64,000 nucleotides of DNA from Dacryopinax spathularia (Eukaryota > Basidiomycota > Dacrymycetes > Dacrymycetales > Dacrymycetaceae). Location: contig JBBPFI010000006.1 in the NCBI GenBank assembly GCA_037974965.1, positions 1,612,001 through 1,676,000 of the forward strand. The letters run 5' to 3'. The translations under genes were made by a program, and so were the position numbers. Under the pieces are notes generated by a model. The model was not told the origin of the DNA. It worked only from the letters and a program-made list of their open reading frames with translations, and searched no databases. Positions 44,179 to 56,796 of the stretch are shown here, one piece after another; position 1 is the stretch's first letter, and each line of letters starts with the position of its first letter.

Positions 44179-46354
44179 TTGGTTCCATCCACCGCTCTTG
44201 CGCCTGCTCCTCCCAGCGCCGTTGACCTTCGTCTCTCCATCGACGAGCGCACCGTCGAGGAGGGTCGCATGGCAGCCGTGGTAGTCACGCCTCGTCCACA
44301 GCCTCTGCTCCCACGGTCTGTCTGGACACACGACCCTCACCCAACGGCGACGCTCAGCATGGCAGCCCACCTAATGACCCCGTCCCGAGTACCGCGGGCG
44401 GTTGAGCCTGTTGCAGACGTCTTCACAGCGTCCGCACCGGCTCGTATGCCGGCGCGCGCTAAGCGGGGTCGCGAGGATTCCCGCTCGGACGCTGTTCAAG
44501 CCCCGACAGCGAAGCGACCTTGCGCGTCACCCAGCAAGCGACCAGTTAAGAAGGAACCTAGCAAGACGGACAAACAGCGAAAGGAGACACGCGAGAAGTA
44601 TGAGGCTCAAGAGCGAGAGTTCAGGGAGAAATATTCGGCGGCGTTCCCTAAGTGGACGTTTCACTTCGACTCGTTGGATACCGCGACCGCGTCAGTCTTG
44701 ACACAGCGAGTTATGCAGCTCGGAGCGGTGCGCATACACGTAGCTTCTCCACTCAGGCATGAGCTGACTCGTTCTCAAGCGCGTTGACACATTCTTCTCC
44801 AAGAAAGTATCACATGTCATCACCTCGCGTCCCATACCACCCGGAGCAAAGGCGGTCAAGGGGAGCTCCGCTAAGGAGACTACACCGCAGGCGTCCGCCG
44901 TCAAACGAGAGGGAGACAAGGAGAACGTCGCTCCTAGATCGTCCCAGCAAGGCAGTCGTCCACCACAGGCGCAGTCCTCCCAGCAATGGAAGAATGCTGC
45001 TCGCCCTGCTCTCGCCCCTCTGGTCCGCAAAGATGGCAACCTACTCTTCGAAGATTCCACGCCTGTTAAGAATGACCTGCTCACGAAAGCTATGCATTTC
45101 GGAATGAAGGTGTGGAGCGTTGAGAGTGAGCTAGGACACGCCGTTCACTTATGGTCCGCATCTGACTCGCGACTACAGAACTGACATCTGTCCTCGACCG
45201 CATACAGCTACCTGCTTCGCCTATCAACCAAACTCCGAATCTTTCCCATCTTCTCGCAGATGAACGCTTGCATGGCACTCGCGAACGCGATCCTAATGCT
45301 CTCCGGCCAGATTACACCTATTTCCAACGCGGCTCTTATTTCGTTCTAGTAGAAGACATGTCTGGCGAACATTGCCCCATCATGATCAAGCAGTACGAGC
45401 GGCCTGGCAAAGGGGAACGACCACCTTGGCCATGTCTGTACGCCGACAAGAATGCTTCGGGTCCTTTCAGTCCGGGATACGAAGAATCCACAAGCGAAGA
45501 GAGGCCACTCGCCAAGATTAACCAAGAGGTAGCCGCTCGTCCAGTTGCGACTCAGCCCACCACAGCAAGCGCACTGCAGAAGGCGAAGCGTCCAACTGAT
45601 CTTCGCAAGGTCCTGTCGATGAACAACGTCAAGCGAGCTGCTGCTGCGCAGGGAACGCCGGATGCCAGCATGGCCGGGTACGCGTCTCATGACAGGAGCG
45701 CATACATCGCAGCTTCCGGCAACAGCGTCAGTATCACCTCTGCCGTCGCCACCTCTGCTCGCTCCACATCTGGCACAATGCTCCCTGGCGCAATGGTCCA
45801 TACCGCCAACAAGCAGTTGCAGGAGAGGCTTCGCCAGCAAGTCCTGACGAACCGGCTGGCCGCCACGGCTGCTAGACCTGGTCTGCATAAGAGCAAGAGC
45901 ACGAACACGTTGAAGCTACCACCGAGGGAAGAAACTAAGAAGCCGGGTTACTGCGAGAACTGCCGCATCAAGTTTGCCGATTTCTCTCAGGTGAGTGACA
46001 TCTTTTCTGCATCTCAATCAACCTTCTGATCGAAATCTATAGCATGTCAAAACCAAGAAACATCGCACTTTCGCCACCACTCCTGAGAACTTCCTTCAGC
46101 TGGACGACGTTCTCGAGAGACTCCGTCGACCGAAGGCCCATGAGCAGCTCGACATCGGCAAGATGCTGGAGGAAGAGGGACACGTCGAAGACTATGAAGA
46201 CGACTTGCCTGACGAAGAAGCTGCCGGTATGCCTATGGCCTTCGAACCTGAAGGAGAAGAAGAGCACGAGCCACCTGAGGAAGAAGAGCGAAGCGAAGAA
46301 TATGCTCCATACTGGGCAAGCAGAGTCACCGCGATTTCATCAGAGTATCCCTAA
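44179..46354 (+). CDS. DBF4: Cdc7-kinase activator Dbf4/Dfp1
   Basis: The regulatory subunit of the kinase that fires replication origins. The first ATG of the open frame is 44179; later in-frame ATGs at 44269 and 44359 are possible. Motif N (BRCT-like) includes WTFHFDSLDTATASVLTQRV and, after an intron (44728-44779), VDTFFSKKVSHVITSRPIP. Motif M is DYTYFQRGSYFVLVEDMSGE and CPIMIKQYERPGKGERPPWP. Motif C, the diagnostic zinc finger, reads GYCENCRIKFADFSQ, then across an intron HVKTKKHRTFA (CCHH). The N-terminal region is basic and disordered (KRGREDSRSD). The C-terminus is very acidic (EGEEEHEPPEEEE). About 630 residues, the usual range for fungi. Confidence 0.93.
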
Positions 46355-46732
46355 TCGACCAACGCATCGAGTTCCAACGGTCAACGCCTTTTTGAAGTTA
46401 TGGCGACACATCCAACATTTTTCTTTTCTGTATCAATGGCGTCAAGTTTCCTGCGTACGGCGTTCCACAACACTTGCATTGATTCCACAGCGCACGCCCG
46501 GATCCCCCTTCAAGCAATTTTTTATTCACCAACGCAATTCTTTTCTCACATCACTGCACGTTTCTCCTGTCACGTATTCATGGCTGTGAATTGCATAAGT
46601 AGCAATGCGACTTGTTTTCAGTACAAAGATTGAGCAGGAGTGTGGCTTGGCGGTAGTACCATTCTGCCCGGTGCTCTTGGTAGAGAGGGTGGGCTGAACG
46701 CCAGGCTGTGCGAGCTCGCCGACCGGTTGCGC
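46355..46732. other. DBF4 3' region
   Basis: 3' UTR and flank up to the palindromic element. No gene was seen. Confidence 0.5.
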
Positions 46733-47319
46733 GTCGACATCGAGAAATCGTCTCGGATGACCGCCTGGGACCAAATTTCGTCCAAAATGACCGCTCCGTC
46801 TAGAATGACCGGCGTTATGTCGATATGTCCGGTCAATATGTTGCACATAAGTCTGCGCCAGATTATTTGTACAGAGCTTAGACAAATACATGGGCTCATT
46901 TCATTTGCATAACCGGTGCTCATCGCTTGCAAGCATATTTATAGACTTGAATGACTGCTTCCATCCCATGGTAAAATAGGTTGAAGCGTTGTATCCTGCT
47001 CACCTTATAAGATATGTGTTTATCTTAGCATTTTTGCCCTGAGAAATTACTTATAATCGCGCTCAAGTCTCAAAAATAATCTGCTGCCATTTTATATACA
47101 AATCACGAGGGGACATAGCAATATACAGCCCAAAATACTGGACCTTGCTAATGAAACAAACCCATGTATTTGTCTAAGCTCTGTACAAATAATCTGGTGC
47201 AGACTTATGTGCAACATATTGACCGGACATATCGACATAACGCCGGTCATTCTAGACGGAGCGGTCATTTTGGACGAAATTTGGTCCCAGGCGGTCATCC
47301 GAGACGATATCTCGTCGAC
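46733..47319. mobile_element. MITE-like palindromic element with long inverted repeats
   Basis: The left arm (46733-46908) and right arm (47145-47319) are near-perfect inverted repeats of about 175 bp around an AT-rich loop of about 236 bp. Both arms carry several ATGACCG motifs (for example 46757-46763, 46787-46793, 46805-46811) and an inverted CGGTCAAT (46830-46837). No coding capacity beyond a short frame mirrored in both arms. It looks like a non-autonomous DNA transposon (MITE). Exact ends and target duplication are not certain. It sits between the DBF4 3' end and the LETM1 promoter. Confidence 0.75.
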
Positions 47320-47524
47320 ATCAGCCGGGACCGGGAGCAAAGCGAGAATTGAGAACCCTTAGATGGCCTCGTCGTGCGCCTGCTCACCAACTGAACGCCG
47401 ACCAGCATTATCCACATCAACTTCTAGAGTTCTGCAGTATATTCTCTCCTGCTTTGGCATACATAGTCAGCATCTTAGAAGAAAGCTTGAAGACACGCTC
47501 GTTGCCAAATCATCACACCCTATA

Positions 47525-49046
47525 ATGTTCTCCGCATTGGTTGTGCAGCGTCATGCGTATGTTCATCTACTGTTCCGCTTCCTCCGGTGGCTGACTCCGC
47601 ATATATGCGCATAGTGTGCACCTCTGCCGGACGAAGTCTGTCGTTGTCTATTCCATTAATGACCTTTCTCTGCGGGCATTTCATGGGCGACCGAACGCCT
47701 CACATTTTGCCGCCATTGGACGCGGACGACTGTATGCGACTGTGCCTGACGCTGCCACCAATCCAATACCGCAACCTGCGGGTATGCCGCCACCGGAAAG
47801 CAAGAAGAAGGCAAAGGTCGAATTGAGACCAAGCCCCAAACTGCCTGAGGTATCTGGGGCGTCAACTTCGTCCATTCTGACTCAGCCGGTGCCGTCGACT
47901 GCACCTTCCGCAACTACTGCGACGACCGCTGCATCAACCGCTGCAGTAGATGCCGCACCCCAGCCCTTACCGATACCGCCATCCACTGCTGAAGTACCGC
48001 AAGCGAAGGGCTTGCGGTCGTCCCTAGACCAAGCCATCGCCGACGTCCTGAAAGCGACCAGAGAAGGCGAAATAGCGCCTATAGATCCTACCCTACCATG
48101 GTTACGTCGAATGTTTCGATGGGGTCTCGAGCTGGGGAAGTTCTACTGGCGAGGAATCAAGCGTATCAACGAGCATCGGAAGATTGTTGCTGAGATAAAG
48201 AGACGGTGTAAGGAAGAGGGGAGGGAGATGACATGGCGGGAGGTCCGGTTCAGACAGCTGTACAGGAGAGACGCTATCAAGTGAGTCTGCACGTTCAGAC
48301 CACAACGTCACCTGCTGACGCCTGATGCTTCTAGGCTCCTACCTTTCGTTCTGACTCTCCTGATCCTGGAGGAAGCCATCCCCGTCGTCGTCATTTGGGC
48401 GCCGTTCCTTCTGCCGTCCACCTGCATCCTGAAGTCGCAGCAAGAGCGCATGGAGGCAACAAGGCTGGCCAAGCAGCGAGCAGCTGTAGCACAACTCGGT
48501 TCCGTATTGAATGGAGATTCTGGTAGTGCTGCCTCTGGCGCGGAAAAGGCCACCAGCGTGATGCAACAACTGAAGGAGGGCCAAAGGGTGAGCAGCCTTC
48601 TAGAAACTGGCATCTCCTGTACAATCCTGCTCACACTTGCTCAGTTGCAACCAGAAGTCGTCAAGAGCTTATGCGGGTATGTCCCGTCTCACAAAGCTAC
48701 TCCTGTACTGGCTGACAGCCCTCCCAGCTTGCTTGGCATCAGCACATACTTCCCCACACCATTCCTCAGAAGTCGACTGCAATCACGTTTGTCCCAGCTG
48801 GAGAAGGACGACGCTCTCCTACAACCCGCGCTTCCTGGTCTCGACATCCACGAGCTACGAGAAGCCGTAACCGAGCGAGGCGGTCTGGCTGTCGGAGCGC
48901 CGGAGAGCGAGCTGCGGACGTGGCTCTCCCGCTGGTTGAAGGCCGCCAACAAGCCTGCAGAAGACGGAAAGGAAGATGCTCGGGAAGCGCGGCGGATAGA
49001 GTTGATGCTGGAGTACGCCTTGAAGCAATGGGAGAGCAAAGCATGA
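47525..49046 (+). CDS. LETM1-domain mitochondrial inner-membrane protein
   Basis: The LETM1 family maintains mitochondrial K+/H+ balance and binds mitochondrial ribosomes. The start at 47525 gives MFSALVVQRHA. A 58 bp intron (47557-47614) joins it in frame to VHLCRTKSVVVYSINDL, and together they form a plausible presequence. After a Pro/Ala/Thr-rich linker comes WLRRMFRWGLELGKFYWRGI, then the family hallmark VRFRQLYRRDAIKLLPFVLT, continuing into a hydrophobic segment (ILEEAIPVVVIWAPFLLPST). Short exons carry LQPEVVKSLCG, and the ribosome-binding-like domain has GLDIHELREAVTERGGLAVG and LRTWLSRWLKAANK. It ends QWESKA. There is one membrane span. The start exon is inferred from splicing logic. 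Confidence 0.87.
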
Positions 49047-50461
49047 AGGCTGGCATAGAGGGGGGTTGCTGTACAAGCTACACTGGGTTGAGCTGTCGAC
49101 CGTCTGGGTCGAGCGTGCTCGTGCGAACAGAATGCAACTGCACCGCTCCCGCTTGCATCCGGATAAGATCTGGTTTGATTCAGTTGCTCCATACCCTTAC
49201 TATACCTCAGGTGGGCCCACCCTTTGTGTCAAGCACCTCTGAAGTGCGGGGCAGTGGCCGAGGAATGGAAGCGGGCTCTGGTATGACGCTCATTGTTGAA
49301 GCTTAAGGGATTGTCGCGTCAGTCCTGACAATGAATGTCATGTCGAGATTGTTTCGGCTGAATCATTGTTGGTATGGGCAGTGGTTCGAGAGGCATTCGG
49401 TGATGGAGCCGCGATATTGCGGTCATCGAAGCCTGAGAAACATATTTCCTGCAGTCAATGATTCGAGAAAGACGGTGTTCGCAACTAGCAACGATGCGAA
49501 CGCGAGAATAGCTCACGCACGACGATGACTGACCAGATCAACCCTTCTGACAACGGACCGGGTTCGCTCGGAGCGGAGTCGCCGCCTGGCTACCGTAAGT
49601 CTAACGGCATTGCTCCCCTGCTTCGATCACTCGCTTCGAATCATGCTACCCACCTGACGGGAGAGTGATCATCCTCAGAATCCAGGGTTCGTCCCAGAAG
49701 CCGGACTCCTATCGGGGTCTCCAAGATCTTGATCGCAGAGCAGATTCTAGTTGGCCCCGTCACACTTCACGTGCGCTGTGAAGAGCGGAGCAGAGAAGCA
49801 GGAGACTTCGTCCCCCGTTTTGGAAGGTCGGGTTATCCACCGCGGGTTTCCCATTGATGAAGGTCTTGAATTCCCGTAACATCCTGCGAATTCTTCCGGA
49901 GGCTGTCGAAGCGGGGGCAAATAGAAGGTTGTCAGCGAAGGTCTAGACATCATCGAACCCCAGACCCATTCGGTTCTTTCCCGTTGAGCACGGGTCTCGG
50001 ATCCACCATCATTTCTGTATGCCTTCACACCCTACGGTTCATGCTGATCCAACACGTATGGGATAGGCACACGAAAACGCCTCTGGGAACCGACTGCCCG
50101 CCATGCTTTCCCTCGGAGCACCCACCAGTCTCATTATAGATTCTGGAAGCCAGCAAGTCTGCTCTCCTCATGACAGGTCCATGTGAACTCTGAGGCTTGC
50201 CGACGACTTCCTGTGCGCCCTCATGTCTGGATCAGCTACAAAGGATGGTCGAGAACCCTCGATATCAGTTGGCCGTCATGGTGGCATAACTACCGAGAGT
50301 CGGCAGCATCATGCTTCTGGTGATAATGGAGTACAGTACTGCCGACCACGCGCTGTATCCCTGGTTATATAGTTATTGCAACTGCTTGTCAGAGCGCCTA
50401 TAGTCTCTGCAACTCCACCCTCGCTTCGACATCCTCCATTCCTACGTCTTCCAATCTCAAA
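49047..50461. other. Intergenic, LETM1 to methyltransferase MT-A
   Basis: 1.4 kb. A possible mini-exon beginning ATG at 49525 (MTDQINPSDNGPGSLGAE) with a GTAAG donor is present, but I could not follow it into a convincing second exon. The rest holds nothing I recognise. Confidence 0.4.
50366..50371 (+). promoter_or_regulatory. TATA box of MT-A
   Basis: TATATA about 95 bp before the start codon, followed by a CT-rich leader. Confidence 0.5.
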
Positions 50462-51467
50462 ATGGCCGTCGCTATCGAGTCTTCTCAGGTCCCTGCTTCG
50501 TCCAAGGAGAACGGCACAACCGCTGCCAACGAACACCGCAAATATCACAACGCTGAGACGCCGTATTCATTGCCCGTATGTACCATAGTTCATCCTCCGT
50601 GAACCTTTCTAACCATTGCTATAGAATGACGAGGATGAATGGGAACGGTTAGACGTGCAGCACTACGGCATCAAGGCTTACTTCGGGGGCAACAACGCTG
50701 GCGCCGACTGGCCCCAGAATCCTCGCAAAATCCTCGAGATTGGTGCTGGAAGCGGAGCTTGGGCATCCGAGGTTGCGCAGCAGTATCCGAATGCGGAGGT
50801 GATTGGCATCGATATCTCGGAGGTCAAGCCTGAGTGAGTTCGCTGTCTGCGTAGCTGGAGAAGGGTGCTGAGCCATTCCAGTCGCAAGCCCGCGAACCTC
50901 ACGTTCAAGGTTGTCAATGTTGTCAAGGACGCATGGCCCTTCGGACCGAACGAGTTCGACATCGTCCACTGCCGCTTCGTGACCGTCCACGTGCCGAATT
51001 TCAAGGCACTGCTGGACAAGGCGATCGAATCGACCGCACCCGGCGGTATCCTCATGTTCGAAGACATCGACTGCGACTTCGTCTCCGACCTCGCTCCCGT
51101 TCCTCCGGCCATTCCCAACTTCTTCAACATCTACCGCGAGTTCTTCGGCTCTGTTGGGGTAGATCCACGACCGGGTCCGCAGCTCGCTCCGCATATCATG
51201 AGCAGCAAGAAGTTCATCGAGACGCACGAGCACGTCCTCCCTGCACCAATGGGCGCATGGACGCGCGACGAGAAGCTGAACAACGTCGGCCTCGCTATGC
51301 GAAATGGGCTGGTTCGGGCTGGGCAGAGCCAGCATGCCAAGCTGTACAAGTTCGGCATGACGCAAGAGATTGTGGACGAGTGGGCCAAGGCGGTTTACGA
51401 CTCGGACAACAAGCTGTACATGGACATCTACTTTGTCTGGGCGAAGAAGAAGGCGCCTGTTGTATGA
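50462..51467 (+). CDS. LaeA-like SAM-dependent methyltransferase MT-A
   Basis: A class I methyltransferase of the fungal LaeA-like/type-11 group. Exons: 50462-50575, 50625-50833 and 50882-51467. It starts MAVAIESSQVPASSKENGTT; the family entry motif is QHYGIKAYFGGNNAGADWP. Motif I is KILEIGAGSGAWASEVAQQY, then the acidic EVIGIDIS. Motif II/III is FDIVHCRFVTVHVPNFKALL and APGGILMFEDIDCDF. C-terminal region: RPGPQLAPHIMSSKKFIE, LPAPMGAWTRDEKLNNVGLA, and the end DIYFVWAKKKAPVV. The same layout as MT-B and MT-C but clearly more distant. The substrate is unknown; family members include both regulators and small-molecule methylases. Confidence 0.9.
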
Positions 51468-52354
51468 GGTGCTTGGAGCACTGGGCCGGCTATTTTGTTA
51501 CTGAATGCAAATGGGATCTATGGAGAATCTGTAATGCGGGACAACCTGAATTTGGAAGATACCTTTTCCACATCACTTTATGCATCACTTCGTTGCACCC
51601 GCAATTCTGCCGGGAGTGATGATATGATCCTCCTCAGCAGCATCACTGCCTCCGGCCGACTTTCCATTTGCGTTCACATTGACCCCTTTAGCAACAGGGT
51701 CCTCGCAGCCTTGGAGCCGCGTATCACATCAATTGATCATCGCAGCCACCGCCAATAATGTGTGGCAACCGATTGGTGTCGGATCGTTTACAGAATGTTC
51801 CTGTGGTTTCCAAAGGAAAGGGCGCCTCTCGGGCATGTCCGATTCAAGGCACGGATGAGATCTCCAATCGATCCTGGCCCGTTTGTATCGAAAGGAGTCT
51901 CCCAATCCAAAAGGAATTCACACGGCCTTCACACATGGAAAGCTGCCTATGAAGAGCACCTGGATTCCGCCTCGTGCTGCACTGTTGCGTGTTACTTGCG
52001 CATGATCTGATAGAAACCCTCGGTGGGAAAAACGATACCTGCTCCCTTGCTTCGGGTTGCCCATTTAGGCACGAGCGGCTGAGGTGGCAGCAGTTGCCTG
52101 AATATCTCGCCGAAACTGAGAAACGAGGCAGTGATCATCATAAAACGAAGTTGTATTGTTCGTCGCATCAGCTATGCTACACTGGCAACCGAATGAAGAG
52201 CAAAGGAGCGTCTTGATCGTCAGTGGGGATATATCAAAAGGTAACGAGGGAATAGACGACCAAGAGATATGCGAGGCTCGACAAAGCGAAGCTACTTTTA
52301 CAAGATGGAACCCGAATGAAATGCAAAAATAAGGTGACAGTCCTGCTGGTGTGC
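51468..52354. other. Convergent 3' region
   Basis: Between the MT-A stop and the stop of the membrane protein. Only short frames; no gene or repeat was recognised. Confidence 0.5.
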
Positions 52355-53505
52355 CTACACAGCAGAATCGCTGTCTTTTTCGATGCCCGAATGTTTGTGC
52401 ATCACAAGGTCTGAGTTGGCGTCATTGTCGTACTGTTGGTTGTCGAGGTCGACATGGCGATTCACCGCAATGGAGATCGGTTGCATTGGGTGAGAACCGG
52501 GGTGCGAGTTATAGTAGGAGTTGTTGGTGGGGCCATTGGATGAGCTGGCGGTCAAACCGAGACCAACGCGAACAATCATCATGGTGAAAGCGAGACCAAT
52601 AATGCCGTTTAGCTGTCGATCATCAGTATTTGACGTGTGGCATCAAACACGGGTAACTCACGCAATCCACCATGATCCACTGCGCGTTGCTCTTCGTGAC
52701 GTAGCACACCAGGAAGATGAAGAGGGACATGACGTAGAGTGCGCCTGACTCTATAATGACCGCGATCGTGGAAGTCAGGCTGGCACCGACACCACTGCGA
52801 TATTTCGCAGCAGCACGGTTGACTTGAAGGATACGGAATACAATCATGCCTGTGACAATGAAGTTCTGGGCGAGAGTGAAGCTGACGACGGCAGTAACCC
52901 AGCGGGCGATGGTGTCGGCAAAGACCGAGGAACTAGTTGTCTTCACCATCGTGACGACAAGCGCAATGACGACCGCTGGAGTAGGGTTTAGCAATGGCAA
53001 GGGAAGGAGACAGGAAGGAACATACCAATATCCGCCATGAACAGGCAGAGGGGAAGGGCAATGATGTAAATGTTCTTCGACCAGACGATCCAGCATCGGT
53101 AGACGAGGGCACCATCAGCGCACAGGAGGTAGCAGCAGATGAGCGCCGTCCGGGTGACCTCCTTCCAGTTGGAGATTTGAGCGAAGTATCCGATTGGCGT
53201 GAGCGTATCGCGGTAGACGATGAAGGCGTCCATTATTCGAGACCATGATAATGCTTCTATAACCGTTGCAAGGGTGAACATGCTGCATGCCACGCCAACA
53301 AGCACCCAGTTCGGCTGGGGTGTCTTGCGCTTGTTGAACAAGACATAGAGGGAGGTGAAGAAGAACACGGCAAAGGCACCTGCGTTTCGTGTGAGCCATT
53401 GACTGGAACGATAGCTCATCGACAATTACCGTAGAGAATGCTGCTGGAGACGAGGCCAATGAGAATGGCCTCGTCCAGCATGAGTCCAGTAGCGTCCGAT
53501 GCCAT
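52355..53505 (-). CDS. Seven-helix membrane protein, basidiomycete-specific type
   Basis: The start at 53505 gives MASDATGLMLDEAILIGLVS. Splicing joins SSSILYG to AFAVFFFTSLYVLFNKRKTP. Hydrophobic segments follow in order: LVGVACSMFTLATVIEAL, ALICCYLLCADGALVYRC, IYIIALPLCLFMADIG, AVVIALVVTMVK, FTLAQNFIVTGMIVFRIL and SALYVMSLFIFLVCYV-like. With the N-terminal helices this makes about seven spans. The cytosolic tail is polar with Asp/Asn/His runs and ends KDSDSAV. The overall shape resembles orphan receptor-like proteins common in mushroom genomes. I cannot name a ligand or Pfam family. Four or more exons. Confidence 0.75.
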
Positions 53506-55726
53506 GTTTTGGTAGGGGATAGGTGACACCAGAGACAAGAGTAATGCCAAGGGACAGCGGGAACGAGCGTAGGGGGCGGAAAGTTATATAGCCGTTCCGG
53601 CCGCTGCAGAGAATTATGTAGTTTCGGCCAGATAGCTGCAGCGTCTCCATTGCTGGTGGCATACACGGTCTGGATACTGATGCCACACGCACCGTTGCGT
53701 GGTGTAGACCACCATGCTGCTTCTCCCGATTTGCAGATTTAGTGCCGAATAGGCTCTGGGAGCAGGGTCCGGGAGCGGAGAGCGAACACATTGTCGGCCG
53801 TCCAGACCCCTTTTCGTATGTCACTCAAAAGCCTGACAGGAATTGAACTGAATGGCGACAGAAGTCGGTTGGACAGCGATGACGAGGACAGGGCCGGACA
53901 CGACCGGGATGGGAAGCCTGAACCCTGCTTCTTGATAGTGATGAAGGCGCGCTTGCCATGACCTTCCTACAAATTCCCGCATCTTCGTCGCCTAGCACCA
54001 GTTTCGAGAAGATCGCCCCATCTCCAAGTGATCGAAAAGTTACAATGTCCATGCGCAGTGCAGCAAACGGTCATGCGGCCAGACCCATGTCGGAAAATGG
54101 GGCGCGTATGGCGGCGCCGGCGGTTTGTTGGCGTTCAAGTTCCCATAGGGCGGTCGTTGGGGCGCTCCGATGCGTAATTCAAATGCCTCCGCTTGGCAAG
54201 GCAGAATCTAGTCTGGTTCCGACCGTGATTCTGCATCAAAATGATGAAGTTTACGCGGCGCATCGCTCGGCCCTTCTTCCAACCGCGTCCCTCTGCATTT
54301 TTCTGATACGCGACCCTCCCCTATCACCGAACGTTGCTTTAAATACACTAGCCAATCAGCATGCCCGTCGTGTGACCCGTTATCCCGATTGAGACGGTGG
54401 GTGTATGACACGACAATGCCACCAGAATGTGGTGGTGGGGCGGCTCATATTGTTGGGTTTCAGCCCCGCAAAATAGACATCGTACAAGCTTCAAAGCTGC
54501 TATCCGCGACTACCCACCGAGCCAGAGCTCTTGGCCTATAGACTCGTCTAGGAGAGCATACAAAGTCGATGGAATAGTGCCTAGGCAGGGATGTAGCTGA
54601 CGGTCCAGCCTGTGGCCGACCGACTATTCAAGCCGAACGCCACGCATTCATCTAAGGAAGGCGTGCTCAACCAGGCTTTCGAAACGGTCAAGCTCTCGTC
54701 GTCTGTGTGCTGACTAACCTGAGAAAGTCGAAGACGAGGAACCGAGTGTGACCTGAAAGATGTGCGACGGGATTTGCCGGCTTGAAGACGATTCTGATAG
54801 CCCTGGTTTACGAAAGATCACCCTTGCAACGGTCGTTCACAGAACGATCTGCAGAAGAAGCTGAAGAAGCTGGGAGTGACCTCGAGCTTCGCACCTTCAA
54901 GCACGTGCAGCGGGTTGCTGCAGGAAAGCCAAGCCTTCCGCATTTACCCGCGGCGAAGTCCTCTTTATCCGGAAGAAGTTCGGCGTATGACTGGCAGGTA
55001 ACAGTGCAGTGCCAGTATTGTTGGAGTCCTGTTGCCCTTCCTAAGCATGCTGACCGTCTTCTTAGCGACGTGCAAATGAGGTGAGTAGCATGATGCATTC
55101 GTCCACAGCCTCTTCCTGCTTTTCGATGTGAAGCACGATTGCACGGCTGAACATACTGCCTGCCAGATTGTTCTTGATTCTCGTCGCTGAACACGACTAG
55201 GCCTGGGATTTTTATGATTCTGATTGGCAACGATCAGCTTCTGGCCCACGCGAGTCCTTCTTTCGAGCGGGACCTTCTTTTTTCTTCTGATGATCAACTC
55301 TCTGAATGCTGCTGGAGTCTAACACCTGAAAGCTCTGCCTGCCGTCACAATATGTGTAAGAGTGTGGAGCGCACCGGTTGACGGCTTTCGAAGATAGAAT
55401 TCCGGTAGGCCAGAGGCGCATGTGCTTGACACCGTCGAGCTCGCTTGAAGATCGCGATCGAGCAGTTGCTGTCCCTGACAACCGGTAAGGTAGGCGTGCG
55501 GTGCGTTGAGTCGTACGTTGTGGCGATAGGCGGACTCCTGACCACTAGGTCCTATGGCACCCGCTTAGTCGCGTGGGGACTGTCGTATGAGAAATAAAGT
55601 GCGCATTCGCAATCCCTGTTGTGCAAAGACCATGTTGGGAGCTTCAGGTTGTTAACCGAGAACATGGATAAAGATAGATCCTGCCAACCCAACTTGGCGA
55701 ATTGTTACGCAGAGCAACCACTTTGC
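53506..55726. other. 2.2 kb gene-poor spacer
   Basis: The promoter of the membrane protein at the left, and the MT-B 3' flank at the right. A plus-strand frame at 54782-55084 ends with CQYCWSPVALPKHADRLLS, which hints at a zinc finger but has no continuation. No gene called. Confidence 0.4.
53585..53590 (-). promoter_or_regulatory. TATA box of the seven-helix protein gene
   Basis: TATATA 80 bp upstream of the start codon. Confidence 0.45.
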
Positions 55727-56796
55727 TCACACGATGTTCTTCTTTCTTCCCCAAACGCAGTAGAAGTTCAGATAGAGCTTGTTGTCCTCGTTCATCATCT
55801 CCCTGATCATCGGCTCCACCACTCGCTCGTCAAACCCGAACCTCTTCACCGGCTCACTGACTGTCCTCGATGCATGCACGAGACCCTCCCTCAGGCCTCT
55901 TCCGATCATATGTAACCGTTTGTCGGCGGTCCAGTCTCCCATTGGTGCTGGGACGATTGTCTCGCACACCTGCGAGAACTGCTTGCTCGCCATGAAATGT
56001 GGTGCAATCTTCTCGCCAGGACGCGCATCCACCCCCTCCCGCTCGCAGTAAGCGTGGAAAATCGGCAGGGCAACGGCTGCAGCGTCGGGTACTCGCTTGC
56101 CCGGAGCCGCACGCAGGATGAGGTCGTAGTCCTCGAACATCACTATTCCGCCGGGAGCGGCCGAGGCGATGGCCTTGTCTATAAGGGAGCGGAAGTTGGG
56201 TATGTGCATGCATACCAGCCGGCAGTGAATGATATCGAACTCGTTATCGGGAAACGGCCAGGGGTCGCGGATGATGTTCAATAGTTGGAGAGTGAAGTTC
56301 GGAGGGTTCTCTCTGGACAGGCACGTCAGTAACACCCTCAAGTCCATGAACACGCCACATTTCATGCTGCCAACCGAGTGGAGCAGGAGTATGGTCAATT
56401 ATCGAACTGGAGGAAAGACGTACGCAAGGACAGGTTCCACAATATCCACACCAACAACCTCAGCGTCTGGAAATTGACGTGCGACTTCGGTAGCCCACGC
56501 TCCACTCCCTACACCAATCTCGAGTACCCTCCTCGGGTTCTCCGGCCAAGGAGCACCGGCATTATTACCGCCGAAATACGCTTTGATAGAGTCGTGTTGT
56601 ACGTTCAAGCGGTTGATCTCTGGTTTGGTCACTCCTGCCTGTCATCCCGTCAGGAAGTTTTACCGCAGGACCGAAGAAAGCAGGGCCAGGGACGTACCGG
56701 GAGCGTGTACGTTGTGTCCGCTTTATGGTACTCGATCTCCATCTCGGCGTTCTTGTGAGCGGTCCCATTTGCGGGTTCTTGAGCGTCCAATGCCAT
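55727..56796 (-). CDS. LaeA-like SAM-dependent methyltransferase MT-B
   Basis: The start at 56796 gives MALDAQEPANGTAHKNAEME, and exon 1 ends TTYTLP. Exon 2 carries RLNVQHDSIKAYFGGNN, motif I RVLEIGVGSGAWATEVARQF and AEVVGVDIVEPVLA. The long last exon starts near NPPNFTLQLLNIIRDPWPFP, has FDIIHCRLVCMHIPNFRSLI and APGGIVMFEDYDLILRAAPG, then RPGEKIAPHFMASKQFSQ and APMGDWTADKRLHMIGRG. It ends FYCVWGRKKNIV. It is a tandem same-strand neighbour of MT-C with the same three-exon plan and very similar residues, so a recent duplicate. The acceptor is unknown; a small-molecule or regulatory role are both possible. Confidence 0.9.

Noticed and set aside
46526-47352. Mirrored short protein frame in both arms of the palindrome
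   Set aside because: A necessary result of the inverted repeat; no start context or homologue.
49525-49850. ATG with GTAAG donor and possible second exon
   Set aside because: The continuing frame gives no recognisable protein and the exon would be very short.
54782-55084. Frame ending with a CxxC...H zinc-finger-like string
   Set aside because: Only one half of a finger, no downstream exon, and poor coding look.
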